Shown here: positions 33,441 to 42,607 of the stretch, piece after piece | Layout: each line of letters begins with the position of its first letter | Position numbering within the stretch: position 1 is the stretch's first letter | Source of the DNA: Micromonospora okii | Lineage (GTDB): Bacteria; Actinomycetota; Actinomycetes; Mycobacteriales; Micromonosporaceae | Length of the DNA: 64,000 bases | Assembly (NCBI RefSeq): GCF_020884795.1 | Contig: NZ_BBZF01000020.1 | Span: 102,812-166,811, forward strand | Direction of reading: 5' to 3' | The notes under the pieces: model-generated | What the model saw: only the letters and a program-made list of their open reading frames with translations | What the model was told of the DNA's origin: nothing | The model's database searches: none | Made by a program: the position numbers and the translations under genes

Positions 33441-34958
33441 TCAGCCGCCGGTGAGCGTCTCCAGCAGGTCCTTGGCGCTGACGCAGCGGTCGAACAGGGC
33501 GCCGACGTGCTTGCGGGTGCCCCGCTCCGGCTCCATCATCGGCACCCGCACCAGCGACTCCCGGCCCACGTCGAAGATCACCGAGTCCCAGCTCGCGGCG
33601 ACCACCTCGGAGGCGTACTGGGCCAGGCAGCGGCCCCGGAAGTAGGCCCGGGTGTCCTCCGGCGGCTCGGTCATCGCCGCAGCGGTCTGCTCGGCGGTCA
33701 GCAGCGTCTTCATCGAGCCGCGCTGCACCAGCCGGTGGTAGAGGCCCTTCTCCGGGCGGACGTCGGAGTACTGCAGGTCGACGAGCTGGAGCTTGTGCGA
33801 GCCCCAGCCCAGTTTCTCCCGCTCCCGGTACCCCTCCAGCAGCCGCAGCTTCGCCACCCAGTCCAGCTCGTCGGCGCAGAGGAACGCGTCGCGGCCGAGG
33901 CGGTCCAGCACGCTCTCCCAGCGGTCCAGCACGTCGCGGGTCTGCGCGTCGGCGTCGGCGCCGTACCGGTCGTCCACGAAGGACCGGGCGCGCTCCAGGT
34001 ACGCCCACTGGAGGTCCAGGGCGGTCAGCCGCCGGCCGTCGCGCAGCCGCATCCGGTGCGTGAGCGACGGGTCGTGGCTGACCGCGCGCAGCTCGCTCAC
34101 CGGGTCGGCGATGCCCAGGTCCGGCCCGAGCGCCTTCTCCTCGATCATGGTGAGGATCAGCGCGGTGGTGCCGACCTTCAGGTACGTCGAGATCTCCGAC
34201 AGGTTCGCGTCGCCGATGATGACGTGCAGCCGGCGGTACTTGTCGGCGTCGGAGTGCGGCTCGTCGCGGGTGTTGATGATGGGCCGCTTGAGGGTGGTCT
34301 CGAGGCCGACCTCGACCTCGAAGAAGTCCGCGCGCTGGGAGATCTGGAAGCCGGCGGTGCCGCCGTCCTGCCCGATGCCGACGCGACCGGCGCCGCAGAC
34401 GATCTGCCGGGTGACGAAGAACGGCGTCAGGTACGCGACGATGTCGGCGAACGGCGTCTGCCGGCGCATGAGGTAGTTCTCGTGGGCGCCGTAGCTGGCG
34501 CCCTTGTTGTCGGTGTTGTTCTTGTACAGGTGGATGGGCTGGGTGCCCGGGATGCTGGCCGCGCGCCGGGCGGCCTCGGCCATCACGCGTTCGCCGGCCT
34601 TGTCCCACCGCACCACGTCGAGGGGGTTGGTGACCTCGGGGGTGGAGTACTCCGGGTGGGCGTGGTCGACGTAGAGCCGGGCGCCGTTGGTGAGTATGAC
34701 GTTGGCGAGGCCCAGGTCCTCGTCGGCGAGGGCCTCGGCGGGGTCGTACACGGCGCCGGAGTAGGTGAAGCCGCGGGCGTCGCGCAGGGGCGACTCCTCC
34801 TCGTAGTCCCAGCGGGCCCGGCCGCCGCGGTTGAGTTCGGGGCGTGCCCCGTAGGCGTTGACCACCTGGGACGAGGTGACCATCGGGTTGGCGCCCGCCT
34901 GGCCGGGCACGGAGATGCCGTACTCCACTTCGGTGCCCATGATCCGTCTTACGCTCAT
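33441..34958 (-). CDS. dop: Pup deamidase/depupylase Dop
   Basis: 505 aa PafA paralogue. Starts SVRRIMGTEVEYGISVPGQ, with HPEYSTPEVTNPLDVVRWDK, LYKNNTDNKGASYGAHENYL and INTRDEPHSDADKYRRLHVI. It contains the Dop-type loop missing from PafA (around AKSDDARG-equivalent EESPLRDARGFTYSG). It converts the Pup C-terminal Gln to Glu and removes Pup from substrates. A hairpin upstream (35095-35124) and downstream marks it as its own unit. Confidence 0.96.
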   Translation of the reverse strand: MSVRRIMGTEVEYGISVPGQAGANPMVTSSQVVNAYGARPELNRGGRARWDYEEESPLRDARGFTYSGAVYDPAEALADEDLGLANVILTNGARLYVDHAHPEYSTPEVTNPLDVVRWDKAGERVMAEAARRAASIPGTQPIHLYKNNTDNKGASYGAHENYLMRRQTPFADIVAYLTPFFVTRQIVCGAGRVGIGQDGGTAGFQISQRADFFEVEVGLETTLKRPIINTRDEPHSDADKYRRLHVIIGDANLSEISTYLKVGTTALILTMIEEKALGPDLGIADPVSELRAVSHDPSLTHRMRLRDGRRLTALDLQWAYLERARSFVDDRYGADADAQTRDVLDRWESVLDRLGRDAFLCADELDWVAKLRLLEGYREREKLGWGSHKLQLVDLQYSDVRPEKGLYHRLVQRGSMKTLLTAEQTAAAMTEPPEDTRAYFRGRCLAQYASEVVAASWDSVIFDVGRESLVRVPMMEPERGTRKHVGALFDRCVSAKDLLETLTGG

Positions 34959-35094
34959 CGACCTACCCGCTCCGCTCGCCGACCCGGTCCCCCCGTCACG
35001 TCGAGCGTAGTCCGCGCCGCGCGGTGAGGAGGCGCGGCGGGCGGGCCGGTGTGGGGTGTCGGTGTCGGACGGTCGCGTCGGGTCGGGACGCGAC

Positions 35095-35124
35095 GGGGCC
35101 CGCGACGTGGTGGTCGCGGGCCCC
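35095..35124 (-). terminator. Hairpin terminator after arc
   Basis: Perfect 12-bp stem (GGGGCCCGCGAC with GTCGCGGGCCCC), 6-base loop, 22 bases beyond the arc stop and upstream of dop. Confidence 0.75.
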
Positions 35125-35146
35125 GGGCGTGCCGGTGCGGTCCTAC

Positions 35147-36928
35147 CTACAGGTACTGGCCGGTGTTGCTGGCGGTCTCGATCGACCTGCCGGCCTCCGT
35201 GCCCTTGCCGCCGGAGACGAGCGTGCGGATGTAGACGATCCGTTCGCCCTTCTTGCCGGAGATACGGGCCCAGTCGTCCGGGTTGGTGGTGTTGGGCAGG
35301 TCCTCGTTCTCGCGGAACTCGTCGACGCAGGCGTCGAGGAGGTGCTGCAGTCGCAGCCCCTTACGGCCGGAGGTGAGGAACTCCTTGATCGCCATCTTCT
35401 TGCCCCGGTCGACGATGTTCTGGATCATCGCGCCGGAGTTGAAGTCCTTGAAGTAGAGGACTTCCTTGTCGCCGTTGGCGTAGGTGACTTCGAGGAAGCG
35501 GTTCTCCTCGGTCTCGGAGTACATCCGGAGCACGACCGCGTCGATCATGGCCGCGACGGTGGCCTGGGTGTCGCTGCCGTGCTCGGCCAGGTCGTCCGGG
35601 TGCAGGGGCAGGCCGGGGAGGATGTACTTGGAGAAGATGTCCTTGGCCGCCTCGGCGTCCGGCCGCTCGATCTTGATTTTCACGTCGAGCCGGCCGGGGC
35701 GCAGGATGGCCGGGTCGATCATGTCCTCCCGGTTGGAGGCGCCGATGACGATGACGTTCTCCAGGCCCTCGACGCCGTCGATCTCGCTGAGGAGCTGGGG
35801 GACGATCGTGTTCTCCACGTCGGAGGAGACGCCGGAGCCGCGGGTGCGGAAGATGGAGTCCATCTCGTCGAAGAACACGATGACGGGGGTGCCCTCGCCG
35901 GCCTTCTCCCGGGCCCGCTGGAAGATCAGCCGGATGTGCCGCTCGGTCTCGCCGACGTACTTGTTGAGCAGCTCGGGGCCTTTGATGTTGAGGAAGAAGC
36001 TGGTGTGCCGCTCCTTGCCCTCGCGCTCGGCGATCTTCTTGGCCAGGGAGTTCGCGACCGCCTTGGCGATGAGCGTCTTGCCGCAGCCGGGCGGACCGTA
36101 GAGCAGGATGCCCTTGGGCGGGCGGAGCTGGTGCTCACGGAACAGGTCCGCGTGCAGGAAGGGCAGCTCCACGGCGTCGCGAATCTGCTCGATCTGGGAC
36201 TGGAGGCCGCCGATGTCGCTGTAGTCGACGTCGGGCACCTCCTCCAGGACCAGCTCCTCGACCTCGCTCTTCGGCACCCGCTCGTACGCGTACGCCGAGC
36301 GGGGCTCGATCATGAGCGAGTCGCCGGCCCGGATCGGGGAACCGATCAGGGTCTCGGCGAGGTGCACGATGCGCTCCTCGTCGGAGTGCGAGACCACCAG
36401 TGCGCGGTCGCCCGGCGCGCCGTCGGTGCCCGCCAGGATCTCCTTGAGCATCACCACCTCGCCGACCCGTTCGAAGCCGAACGCGTCGACGATGTTGAGC
36501 GCGTCGTTGAGCAGGACCTCCTGGCCGCGTCGCAGCTCCGCGACGTCCAGCGAGGGAGAGACGGCCACCCGGAGCTTGCGCCCCCCGGTGAAGACGTCCA
36601 CCGTGCCGTCCTCGTGCGCCGCAAGGAAGACCCCGTAGCCACTCGGTGGTTGCGCGAGGCGGTCGATCTCCTCCTTGAGCGTCACGATCTGCGCTCGGGC
36701 CTCCTTGAGAGTGCTCACAAGCCGGTCGTTGTTCTCGGTCAGCCGCGCCAACTGTGCCTGGGTGGCCGCCAGCCGCTCTTCGAGCTGCCGGACGTGTCGG
36801 GGGCTTTCGGTCAACTTGCGCCGCACCAGAGCGAGTTCCTCTTGAAGGAACGCGACCTGCGTGGAGAGATCGTGGGCCTCCTTCTCCCACCGTGCGGCGC
36901 GCGAGTCCGCGTCGTCGCTGCGTGCCAC
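35147..36928 (-). CDS. arc: Proteasome-associated AAA ATPase Arc/Mpa
   Basis: 593 aa hexameric unfoldase. Residues 10-about 90 are coiled coil (LSTQVAFLQEELALVRRKLT), followed by interdomain OB folds and an AAA domain with Walker A GPPGCGKT (about 277-285), Walker B VIVFFDEMDS, sensor region and RPGRLDVKIKIERPD. The C-terminus GQYL is the docking tail that inserts into the PrcA ring. GTG 36928 has GGGAGGT seven bases upstream; longer in-frame sequence upstream is spurious. Divergent from the ferredoxin. Confidence 0.97.
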   Translation of the reverse strand: MARSDDADSRAARWEKEAHDLSTQVAFLQEELALVRRKLTESPRHVRQLEERLAATQAQLARLTENNDRLVSTLKEARAQIVTLKEEIDRLAQPPSGYGVFLAAHEDGTVDVFTGGRKLRVAVSPSLDVAELRRGQEVLLNDALNIVDAFGFERVGEVVMLKEILAGTDGAPGDRALVVSHSDEERIVHLAETLIGSPIRAGDSLMIEPRSAYAYERVPKSEVEELVLEEVPDVDYSDIGGLQSQIEQIRDAVELPFLHADLFREHQLRPPKGILLYGPPGCGKTLIAKAVANSLAKKIAEREGKERHTSFFLNIKGPELLNKYVGETERHIRLIFQRAREKAGEGTPVIVFFDEMDSIFRTRGSGVSSDVENTIVPQLLSEIDGVEGLENVIVIGASNREDMIDPAILRPGRLDVKIKIERPDAEAAKDIFSKYILPGLPLHPDDLAEHGSDTQATVAAMIDAVVLRMYSETEENRFLEVTYANGDKEVLYFKDFNSGAMIQNIVDRGKKMAIKEFLTSGRKGLRLQHLLDACVDEFRENEDLPNTTNPDDWARISGKKGERIVYIRTLVSGGKGTEAGRSIETASNTGQYL

Positions 36929-37090
36929 GTCCCACCTCCCCGGGGGGCTTGAACGTTCTGCCCTAACACTAGCCGCTATGAGGCCGATTCGGTCCCACGC
37001 AACGCCCTCGTCACTGAAGCTTGATCGCCAGGGTGGCCGACGGGGCAGGTCCGGGCGTTCGGGTACCGTCGTGGGGTGGGACGGGAGAAC

Positions 37091-37399
37091 ATGGGGGGTG
37101 CACCGGTGACCGACGTCGCGACCGACGAGTTGCAGGTCTGGGTGGATCAGGACCTGTGCACGGGCGACGGCCTGTGCGTGCAGTACGCGCCGGAGGTCTT
37201 CGAGTTCGACGTCGACGGCCTCGCGTACGTCAAGGGCGCCGACGGCGAACTCCGGTCGGCCCCGGGCAGCCGGGTCGGCGTGCCCGGGCACCTGCGCCTC
37301 GAGGTGATCGACTCGGCGAAGGAGTGCCCGGGCGAGTGCATCCACGTGGTGCGCGGCGACGGCGTCGAGGTCGCCGGCCCGGACGCCGAGGAGGACTGA
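37091..37399 (+). CDS. Small [3Fe-4S]-type ferredoxin
   Basis: 102 aa electron carrier. Cysteines occur as DLCTGDGLCVQYAPEVFEFD and SAKECPGECIHV, the SoyB-like pattern for a single low-potential cluster, with GDG between the first two. Start is ambiguous: GTG 37076 lies six bases after TACCGT (leaderless option), ATG 37091 has GGGAG upstream and GTG 37106 has GGGGGG upstream. Partner enzyme is not evident; ferredoxin at this spot beside arc is common in actinomycetes. Confidence 0.9.
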   Translation: MGGAPVTDVATDELQVWVDQDLCTGDGLCVQYAPEVFEFDVDGLAYVKGADGELRSAPGSRVGVPGHLRLEVIDSAKECPGECIHVVRGDGVEVAGPDAEED

Positions 37400-37429
37400 C
37401 CGCCCCCGGGTCGCCCCCGACCGGGGCGG
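37400..37429 (+). terminator. Hairpin between convergent ferredoxin and DUF5998-like genes
   Basis: CCGCCCCCGGG pairs with ACCGGGGCGG, one bulged base, directly after the ferredoxin stop. Confidence 0.55.
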
Positions 37430-37457
37430 CCCGGTCGGCGCGGCCCGCGCCCGGCGG

Positions 37458-38030
37458 TCACAGCAGCGGGCGGCCGACCGCCGAGGCGACCAGTCGGGCG
37501 AACTCCTCCAGCCGGGCGATCTGCCCCGCCCCGCCGTCGTCGAGGGTCTTGCCGAAGCGCAGCGCGTCGTGCCGGGGCATGCCGACGATCTCGTCGCCGG
37601 GCGGCGCCTCGTCCAGGGAGGTCAGCAGCAGGTAGACGTCGATGCTGTCGACCCGGATCGCGCCGTCGTCGTCGCGGGTGAGCCGCCGCCGGCAGCCGAC
37701 CTCGGTGACGGTGGAGACCGGCACGACCCGCAGCGAGGAGGTCATCGAGCCGGGCGGCCCCTCCCCCGGCGGGACGTCCTCGCCGTGCCAGAGCACGAGG
37801 CGGCTGCCGTCGCAGACCACCACCTCCTGCCACACCCCGTTGACCTCGTTGACGAAGCGTTCCAGGGTGAAGCCGAGCACGGACGCGCCGCCGAGCACCC
37901 CGCCGAGGGCCTCCAGGGCGACGTCGGGGTCGCGCAGGTAGGCCCGCGCCGCCGGCTCCAGGTCCCGGTAGGGCGACCAGTCGGGGAAGACCGCCGGCAC
38001 GTCCTGGCCGCCGAAGCCCGGCTGGGTCAT
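37458..38030 (-). CDS. Conserved actinobacterial protein, DUF5998-like (tentative)
   Basis: 190 aa, soluble, no catalytic motif recognised. Blocks that look conserved: FTLERFVNEVNGVWQEVVVCDGSRLVLWHGED and STVTEVGCRRRLTR. The mixed beta pattern with an amphipathic C-terminal helix (QIARLEEFARLVASAVGR) suggests a small alpha/beta domain. Convergent with the ferredoxin and downstream of trmI. The family assignment is from memory and should be treated as tentative; the gene itself is convincing. Confidence 0.8.
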   Translation of the reverse strand: MTQPGFGGQDVPAVFPDWSPYRDLEPAARAYLRDPDVALEALGGVLGGASVLGFTLERFVNEVNGVWQEVVVCDGSRLVLWHGEDVPPGEGPPGSMTSSLRVVPVSTVTEVGCRRRLTRDDDGAIRVDSIDVYLLLTSLDEAPPGDEIVGMPRHDALRFGKTLDDGGAGQIARLEEFARLVASAVGRPLL

Positions 38031-38123
38031 GCGCCCTCCCCCCGCTCGTCCGGTCCGCCGGCCCGGTCCGCTCCGGGTCGGGTGGTCCGCTCGGTCATGC
38101 CGCCGCCTCCCGTCGCCTCGGCG

Positions 38124-38153
38124 CGGGCCGGCGGGTCGTACCCCGCCCGCCGG
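38124..38153 (-). terminator. Hairpin terminator after trmI
   Basis: GGCCGGCGGG and CCCGCCGGCC form a perfect 10-bp stem with a 10-base loop, 43 bases past the trmI stop. Confidence 0.6.
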
Positions 38154-38195
38154 CCGCGTGCCCGCTCACATCCCACCACCGTCGCGCCGGTCGGG

Positions 38196-39185
38196 TCACG
38201 GGGTGTCCCGCTCCTCCACGGCCTCGGTCGGCGCCCCGGCGGCGGCCTCGCGGGCGGCCTCGGCCGCGCGCAGGGCCGCGCGCCGCTCGGCGTACGCCTC
38301 GGCGCCCTTGCTGGGCTTGCGGCGGCGCGGCGGGGCGGTGACGCCGGGGGCGAGCCGGCGGGCGGAGACCAGGAACGCGGTGTGGGCGATCATGCGGTGG
38401 TCGGGGCGCACGGCGAGGCCCTCGGCGTGCCAGTCGCGCACCAGCGACTCCCAGGCGCGGGGCTCGGTCCAGCCGCCCCGCTCGCGCAGGGCCTCGACCA
38501 GCTCGGAGAGCTGCGGGGTGGTGGCCACGTACCCGATGAACACCCCGCCGGGGATGAGGGCCCGCTCGACCATGTCGAGGGTCTCCCAGGGGGTGAGCAT
38601 GTCCAGGATGATCCGGTCGAAGCCGGTCTCCGGGCAGGCGGCGACGTCGCCGACGTGCAGCCGCCACGCGGGGTGGGGGCCGTTGAAGAACGCCTCGACG
38701 TTGCGCCGGGCGATCTGGGCGAAGTCGTCGCGCACCTCGTAGGAGTGCAGCTCGCCGGTGGTGCCGACGGCCCGCAGCAGGGAGCAGCTCAGCGCGCCGG
38801 AGCCGGCGCCGGCCTCCAGCACCTTCGCGCCGGGGAAGATGTCGCCCATGGCGACGATCTGCGCCGAGTCCTTCGGGTAGATGACCTGGGCGCCGCGCGG
38901 CATGGACAGCACGTAGTCCGACAGCAGGGGGCGCAGCGCGAGGAACGCGGTGCCACCGCCGGAGGTGGTGACGACGCTGCCGTCGGGCAGGCCGATCAGC
39001 GCGTCGTGGGCGAGGATTCCGCGGTGGGTGTGGAACTCCTTGCCGTGCTCCAGGGTGACCGTGTGCATCCGCCCCTTCGGGTCGGTGAGCTGCACCCGGT
39101 CGCCGGGGCGGAACGGCCCCCGGTGGACCGGGGGCGGCCCCGGTGTGCCGGGGTCGGCGGGGTGGACGGGGGGTTGTGCGGTCAC
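38196..39185 (-). CDS. trmI: tRNA (adenine-58-N1)-methyltransferase TrmI
   Basis: 329 aa SAM-dependent methyltransferase making m1A58 in the T-loop. N-terminal beta domain (FRPGDRVQLTDPKGRMHTVTL), then SAM motif I KVLEAGAGSGALSCSLL, YEVRDDFAQIARRNVEAFF, and DRIILDMLTPWETLDMVERAL. The C-terminal 45 residues are a basic/Ala tail. GTG 39185 overlaps the protease stop by four bases (GTGA) and has GGAAG eight bases upstream. Confidence 0.94.
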   Translation of the reverse strand: MTAQPPVHPADPGTPGPPPVHRGPFRPGDRVQLTDPKGRMHTVTLEHGKEFHTHRGILAHDALIGLPDGSVVTTSGGGTAFLALRPLLSDYVLSMPRGAQVIYPKDSAQIVAMGDIFPGAKVLEAGAGSGALSCSLLRAVGTTGELHSYEVRDDFAQIARRNVEAFFNGPHPAWRLHVGDVAACPETGFDRIILDMLTPWETLDMVERALIPGGVFIGYVATTPQLSELVEALRERGGWTEPRAWESLVRDWHAEGLAVRPDHRMIAHTAFLVSARRLAPGVTAPPRRRKPSKGAEAYAERRAALRAAEAAREAAAGAPTEAVEERDTP

Positions 39186-40330
39186 GTGTTCATCTTCCGT
39201 TTGGGTTCGAGGAGCTGCGCCAGGTCCGCGATGTGCAGAACGCCGACGACATCTTCGCCTGCCGTCACGACGTACTGTGCGCCCGGGTGGGTCCGCACGG
39301 CCTCCATCACGCCCTGCCCGTCGAGGCCCGCCGGCAGGGCGGGCAGGCCGGCCAGGGAGCGGGACACCGCGTCGACGGCGATCCAGGGCCGGCGGGCCGG
39401 CGGCACGGCGTCGGCGGCGGCGGGGTCGACGAGGGCGACGGGCCGGCCGGAGGCGTCGGTGACGGCGAGCGCGGCGTCGGGTCGGGCGCCCTCGGCGCGG
39501 CGGCGCTGCGCCTCCGCCAGGGGGGTGCCGGTGGGGACGGGGTAGACCGGCCGGGCCAGCCGGGCGAGGTCGATCAGCGGGAACCGGCGGCTGATGCGGG
39601 CCAGCCGCACCGACTGGCCGGCGCCGCGCCACAGGGTGAGTGCGACCAGCAGCGTCAGCGGCAGGGCCAGCGGCGCGAGCAGCCGGTTGAGGGTCAGCAC
39701 GACGGCGAGCGCGGCGGTGCCGAGCGCCACGGCCCGGCCGACCCAGCCGGCGACCTCGGTGCCGGTGTGCCGGTCCCGGGTGAGCGCCCACACGGCGGCC
39801 CGCAGCGCCCGGCCGCCGTCCAGCGGCAGCCCGGGCAGGATGTTGAACACCGCGACGATCACGTTGCTGACCGCGAGCTGGAAGGCGAGCTGGTTGGCCA
39901 GGGTGCCGTCGGGCAGGGCCAGGGTCGCGGCGACGGCGGCGACGCCGAGGACCGCGGAGACGGCGGGGCCGGCCAGTGACACCAGCAGGTCGACCCGGGG
40001 GGTGGGGGCGTCGCGTTCCATCTCGGTGTACCCGCCGAGCAGCTCCAGGGTGATCCCCCGCACGCCGATGCCGTGGCGGCGGGCGGTGAGGGCGTGGCCC
40101 AGCTCGTGCAGCAGCACCGAGCCGAGCAGCGACACGACGAACCCGAGGCCGATCAGGTAGCCAGCGAACTGGGACAGGTCGAGCTGGCGGCGGGCGAACT
40201 CGGCGTACAGGACGGTGACCAGCAGGGTCAGCAGCAGCATCGACCCGTTGAGGTGCAGCGGCACCCCGAACACCCGGCCGACGGTGAGGCCGGGGCGGCG
40301 CGACGGTCGGGGGGTCTGCTTCTGCTCCAT
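39182..40330 (-). CDS. M50-family intramembrane metalloprotease with CBS domains
   Basis: 382 aa site-2-protease-like enzyme. About six hydrophobic helices with zinc motif LLHELGHALTARRHG and the partner site NILPGLPLDGGRAL. Residues about 260-375 form a cytoplasmic CBS pair (PDAALAVTDASGRPVALVD; HPGAQYVVTAGEDVVGVLHIADL), which may sense nucleotides. It cleaves within membranes, often releasing transcription factors; target unknown. ATG 40330 follows a TAGCAT box by seven bases (40338-40343). Coupled to trmI. Confidence 0.93.
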   Translation of the reverse strand: MEQKQTPRPSRRPGLTVGRVFGVPLHLNGSMLLLTLLVTVLYAEFARRQLDLSQFAGYLIGLGFVVSLLGSVLLHELGHALTARRHGIGVRGITLELLGGYTEMERDAPTPRVDLLVSLAGPAVSAVLGVAAVAATLALPDGTLANQLAFQLAVSNVIVAVFNILPGLPLDGGRALRAAVWALTRDRHTGTEVAGWVGRAVALGTAALAVVLTLNRLLAPLALPLTLLVALTLWRGAGQSVRLARISRRFPLIDLARLARPVYPVPTGTPLAEAQRRRAEGARPDAALAVTDASGRPVALVDPAAADAVPPARRPWIAVDAVSRSLAGLPALPAGLDGQGVMEAVRTHPGAQYVVTAGEDVVGVLHIADLAQLLEPKRKMNT

Positions 40331-40406
40331 CGCCCCGATGCTACGGACCGGGGGGCCGGCGAACGCCCGGCGGAGCGGCGGGGCCGGTCGTGTCGGACCG
40401 GTGTCC

Positions 40407-40412
40407 TACCCT
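40407..40412 (+). promoter_or_regulatory. -10 box TACCCT, leaderless start for RecB-like gene
   Basis: TACCCT, seven bases, then ATG 40420, with no ribosome binding site; favours ATG 40420 over upstream in-frame codons. Confidence 0.5.
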
Positions 40413-40419
40413 TCCGGAC

Positions 40420-41331
40420 ATGACGGCGCAACGGGTGATCCACCAGCAGGAGGCGACGGCGGGGACGCCGGCCACGGTCCGGGCGTCGCTGTCGCCGTCG
40501 CGGGCGGCGGACTTCAAGACCTGCCCGCTGCTCTACCGGTTCCGCAGCATCGACCGGCTGCCGGAGCGGCCCAGCGTGGAGCAGGCCCGGGGCACCCTGG
40601 TGCACGCGGTGCTGGAGCGGCTGTTCGACCTGCCGGCGGCCGGGCGCACCCCGGAGGCGGCCGGCGACCTGGTGGCCCCGCAGTGGGACCGGCTGGTCAC
40701 CGAGCAGCCGGAGCTGGCCGCCCTGTTCGACGCGGGTGATCCCGACGGGACGGCCGAGTTCCTGCGCTCGGCGGCGGGGCTGTTGGAGGGCTACTTCGCG
40801 GTGGAGGACCCGCGCCGGCTGGAGCCGGCCGAGCGGGAGGCGCTGATCTCGGCGGTGGTCGACGACGAGCTGCTGATCCGGGGCTACCTGGACCGCCTGG
40901 ACGTGGCCCCCGACGGGGCGCTGCGGGTGGTCGACTACAAGACCGGCGGGGCGCCCCGGGAGGCGTTCGAGGCGCGGGCGCTGTTCCAGCTCAAGTTCTA
41001 CGCGCTGGTGCTGTGGCGCACCCGTGGGGTGGTGCCCCGGGTGCTGCGGCTGCTCTACCTCAAGGACGCGGAGGTCTGCGACTACACCCCCGACGCGGAG
41101 GAGCTGGAGCGCTTCGAGCGCACGGTGGTGGCGCTGTGGCAGGCGATCGAGGCGGCCACCGCCCGGCAGGACTTCCGGCCCCGCCCGAGCCGGCTGTGCG
41201 ACTGGTGCAACCACCGGGCGCTGTGCCCGACCTTCGGCGGCACGCCGCCGCCGTTCCCGGCCGCGGCGGCGTCGGCGGACCCGCTGGTCGACGCCCGTTC
41301 CCGGCCCGCCCCGCCCGGGGCGGACGAGTGA
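40420..41331 (+). CDS. RecB-family PD-(D/E)XK exonuclease with Fe-S cluster motif
   Basis: 303 aa. SLSPSRAADFKTCPLLYRF and the nuclease core DGALRVVDYKTGGAPRE with QLKFYALVL identify the AddB/RecB nuclease domain. Cysteines in FKTCP and at the C-terminus CDWCNHRALC form the four-Cys pattern that holds a 4Fe-4S cluster in AddB-type enzymes. It is a stand-alone nuclease (no helicase domain), predicted to process DNA ends. Divergent from the M50 protease; this pairing with trmI is conserved in actinobacteria. Confidence 0.93.
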   Translation: MTAQRVIHQQEATAGTPATVRASLSPSRAADFKTCPLLYRFRSIDRLPERPSVEQARGTLVHAVLERLFDLPAAGRTPEAAGDLVAPQWDRLVTEQPELAALFDAGDPDGTAEFLRSAAGLLEGYFAVEDPRRLEPAEREALISAVVDDELLIRGYLDRLDVAPDGALRVVDYKTGGAPREAFEARALFQLKFYALVLWRTRGVVPRVLRLLYLKDAEVCDYTPDAEELERFERTVVALWQAIEAATARQDFRPRPSRLCDWCNHRALCPTFGGTPPPFPAAAASADPLVDARSRPAPPGADE

Positions 41332-41395
41332 GCCTCCTCCCTGGGGAGGAGGCCGGGTTCACCGCCGGCGACGACAGATCGGGCCGGGGGGCGGC

Positions 41396-41401
41396 TAGCG
41401 T
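41396..41401 (+). promoter_or_regulatory. -10 box TAGCGT, leaderless start for sensor kinase
   Basis: TAGCGT, six bases, then ATG 41408. Confidence 0.5.
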
Positions 41402-41407
41402 TCCGGT

Positions 41408-42607
41408 ATGACCGGAGGGCCGAGGGCGCTGCTGCGCCGCCACCCGCTCGCCGCTGACGCGCTCTTCGCCGCCGCCCTGGTGCTGGTGGAGGCGGTCTTC
41501 GCCCTGCTCACGCCGGCGGAGTTCCGGCCCGGGCCGCTGCCGGCGGCGATCGGCTGGAGCGTGCTGTGTGCCGCCCCGGTGGCGCTGCGGCGGGTCGGGC
41601 CGTGGCCGGCGATGGCCGCCGCCGTGGCGACCCTGGCGGTGCCGGTGCTGCTGGGGCAGGCCCCGGCCACCCAGAGCCTCGCGTTCGTGGTGCTGACGTA
41701 CACGGTGGCGGCGCACCGCCCGGCCCGGTCGGCGGCGGTGGCCGCCCTGGCGCTGTGGGTGCCGGTGGCGGCGGTCAACGTCGTCGTTCCGCCCGTCGAA
41801 GCGGCCCTGGTGGAGGTCAGCCGGGCGTACCTGGTGTTCAACAACCTGCTGACCGCCGTGGTCGCGTACGCGGTGGGGCGGGCGGTGCACGCCCGGCGCG
41901 CCACGACCGAGGCGCTGCGGGAGCGGGCCCGCTCGGCCGAGCAGAACCAGCGGGGCCTGGCGGAGCGGGCGGTCGCCGACGAGCGGCGGCGCATCGCCCG
42001 TGAGCTGCACGACGTGGTGGCCCACCAGGTGAGCGTGATGGGGGTCCTCGCCACCGGCGCCCGGCGGGTGCTGCGCCGGGACCCGGACGCCGCGGACGAG
42101 GCCGTCGCCACGATCGAGGACACCAGCCGCGCCACGCTGCGGGAGCTGCGCCGGCTGCTCGACGTGCTGCGCACCGACGCCGAGCCGGCCGCCGAGCTGG
42201 CCCCGCAGCCGGGCCTGGCCGGCATCGAGACCCTGGTGGAGCAGGTGCGCGAGGCGGGGCTGCCGGTGACGCTGCGGATCGAGGGCGCGCCGGGGCCGCT
42301 GGAGGAGGGGGTGGCCCTGACGGTCTACCGGATCGTGCAGGAGGCGCTGACCAACGCGCTCAAGCACGCCGGGGCGGCCACGGCCGTGGTGCGGGTGACG
42401 TACGGCGCGGCGTTCCTGGCCGTCGAGGTGACCGACACCGGCCGGGGGCCGGGGCCGGACTCCGACCGGGTCGGGCACGGGCTGGTGGGTATGCGCGAGC
42501 GGGTGGGCCTCTACGGTGGGACCCTGCGGGCCGGGGCCCGGCCGGGCGGGGGCTACCGGGTGTACGCGAGGATTCCGGTGGAGCGGCTCGGGGCGGTGCC
42601 GGTGTGA
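41408..42607 (+). CDS. NarL-type two-component sensor histidine kinase
   Basis: 399 aa membrane kinase. Residues about 15-150 hold four to five hydrophobic segments with short loops, so the sensor is probably intramembrane. The HisKA_3 helix DERRRIARELHDVVAHQVS has the phospho-acceptor His201. The ATPase part has EALTNALKHAG (N box) and GHGLVGMRERVGLYGGTL (G boxes). Translationally coupled to the response regulator by GTGTGA. Probably controls the adjacent MacB-like exporter, as in LiaS/VraS-type systems. Confidence 0.94.
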   Translation: MTGGPRALLRRHPLAADALFAAALVLVEAVFALLTPAEFRPGPLPAAIGWSVLCAAPVALRRVGPWPAMAAAVATLAVPVLLGQAPATQSLAFVVLTYTVAAHRPARSAAVAALALWVPVAAVNVVVPPVEAALVEVSRAYLVFNNLLTAVVAYAVGRAVHARRATTEALRERARSAEQNQRGLAERAVADERRRIARELHDVVAHQVSVMGVLATGARRVLRRDPDAADEAVATIEDTSRATLRELRRLLDVLRTDAEPAAELAPQPGLAGIETLVEQVREAGLPVTLRIEGAPGPLEEGVALTVYRIVQEALTNALKHAGAATAVVRVTYGAAFLAVEVTDTGRGPGPDSDRVGHGLVGMRERVGLYGGTLRAGARPGGGYRVYARIPVERLGAVPV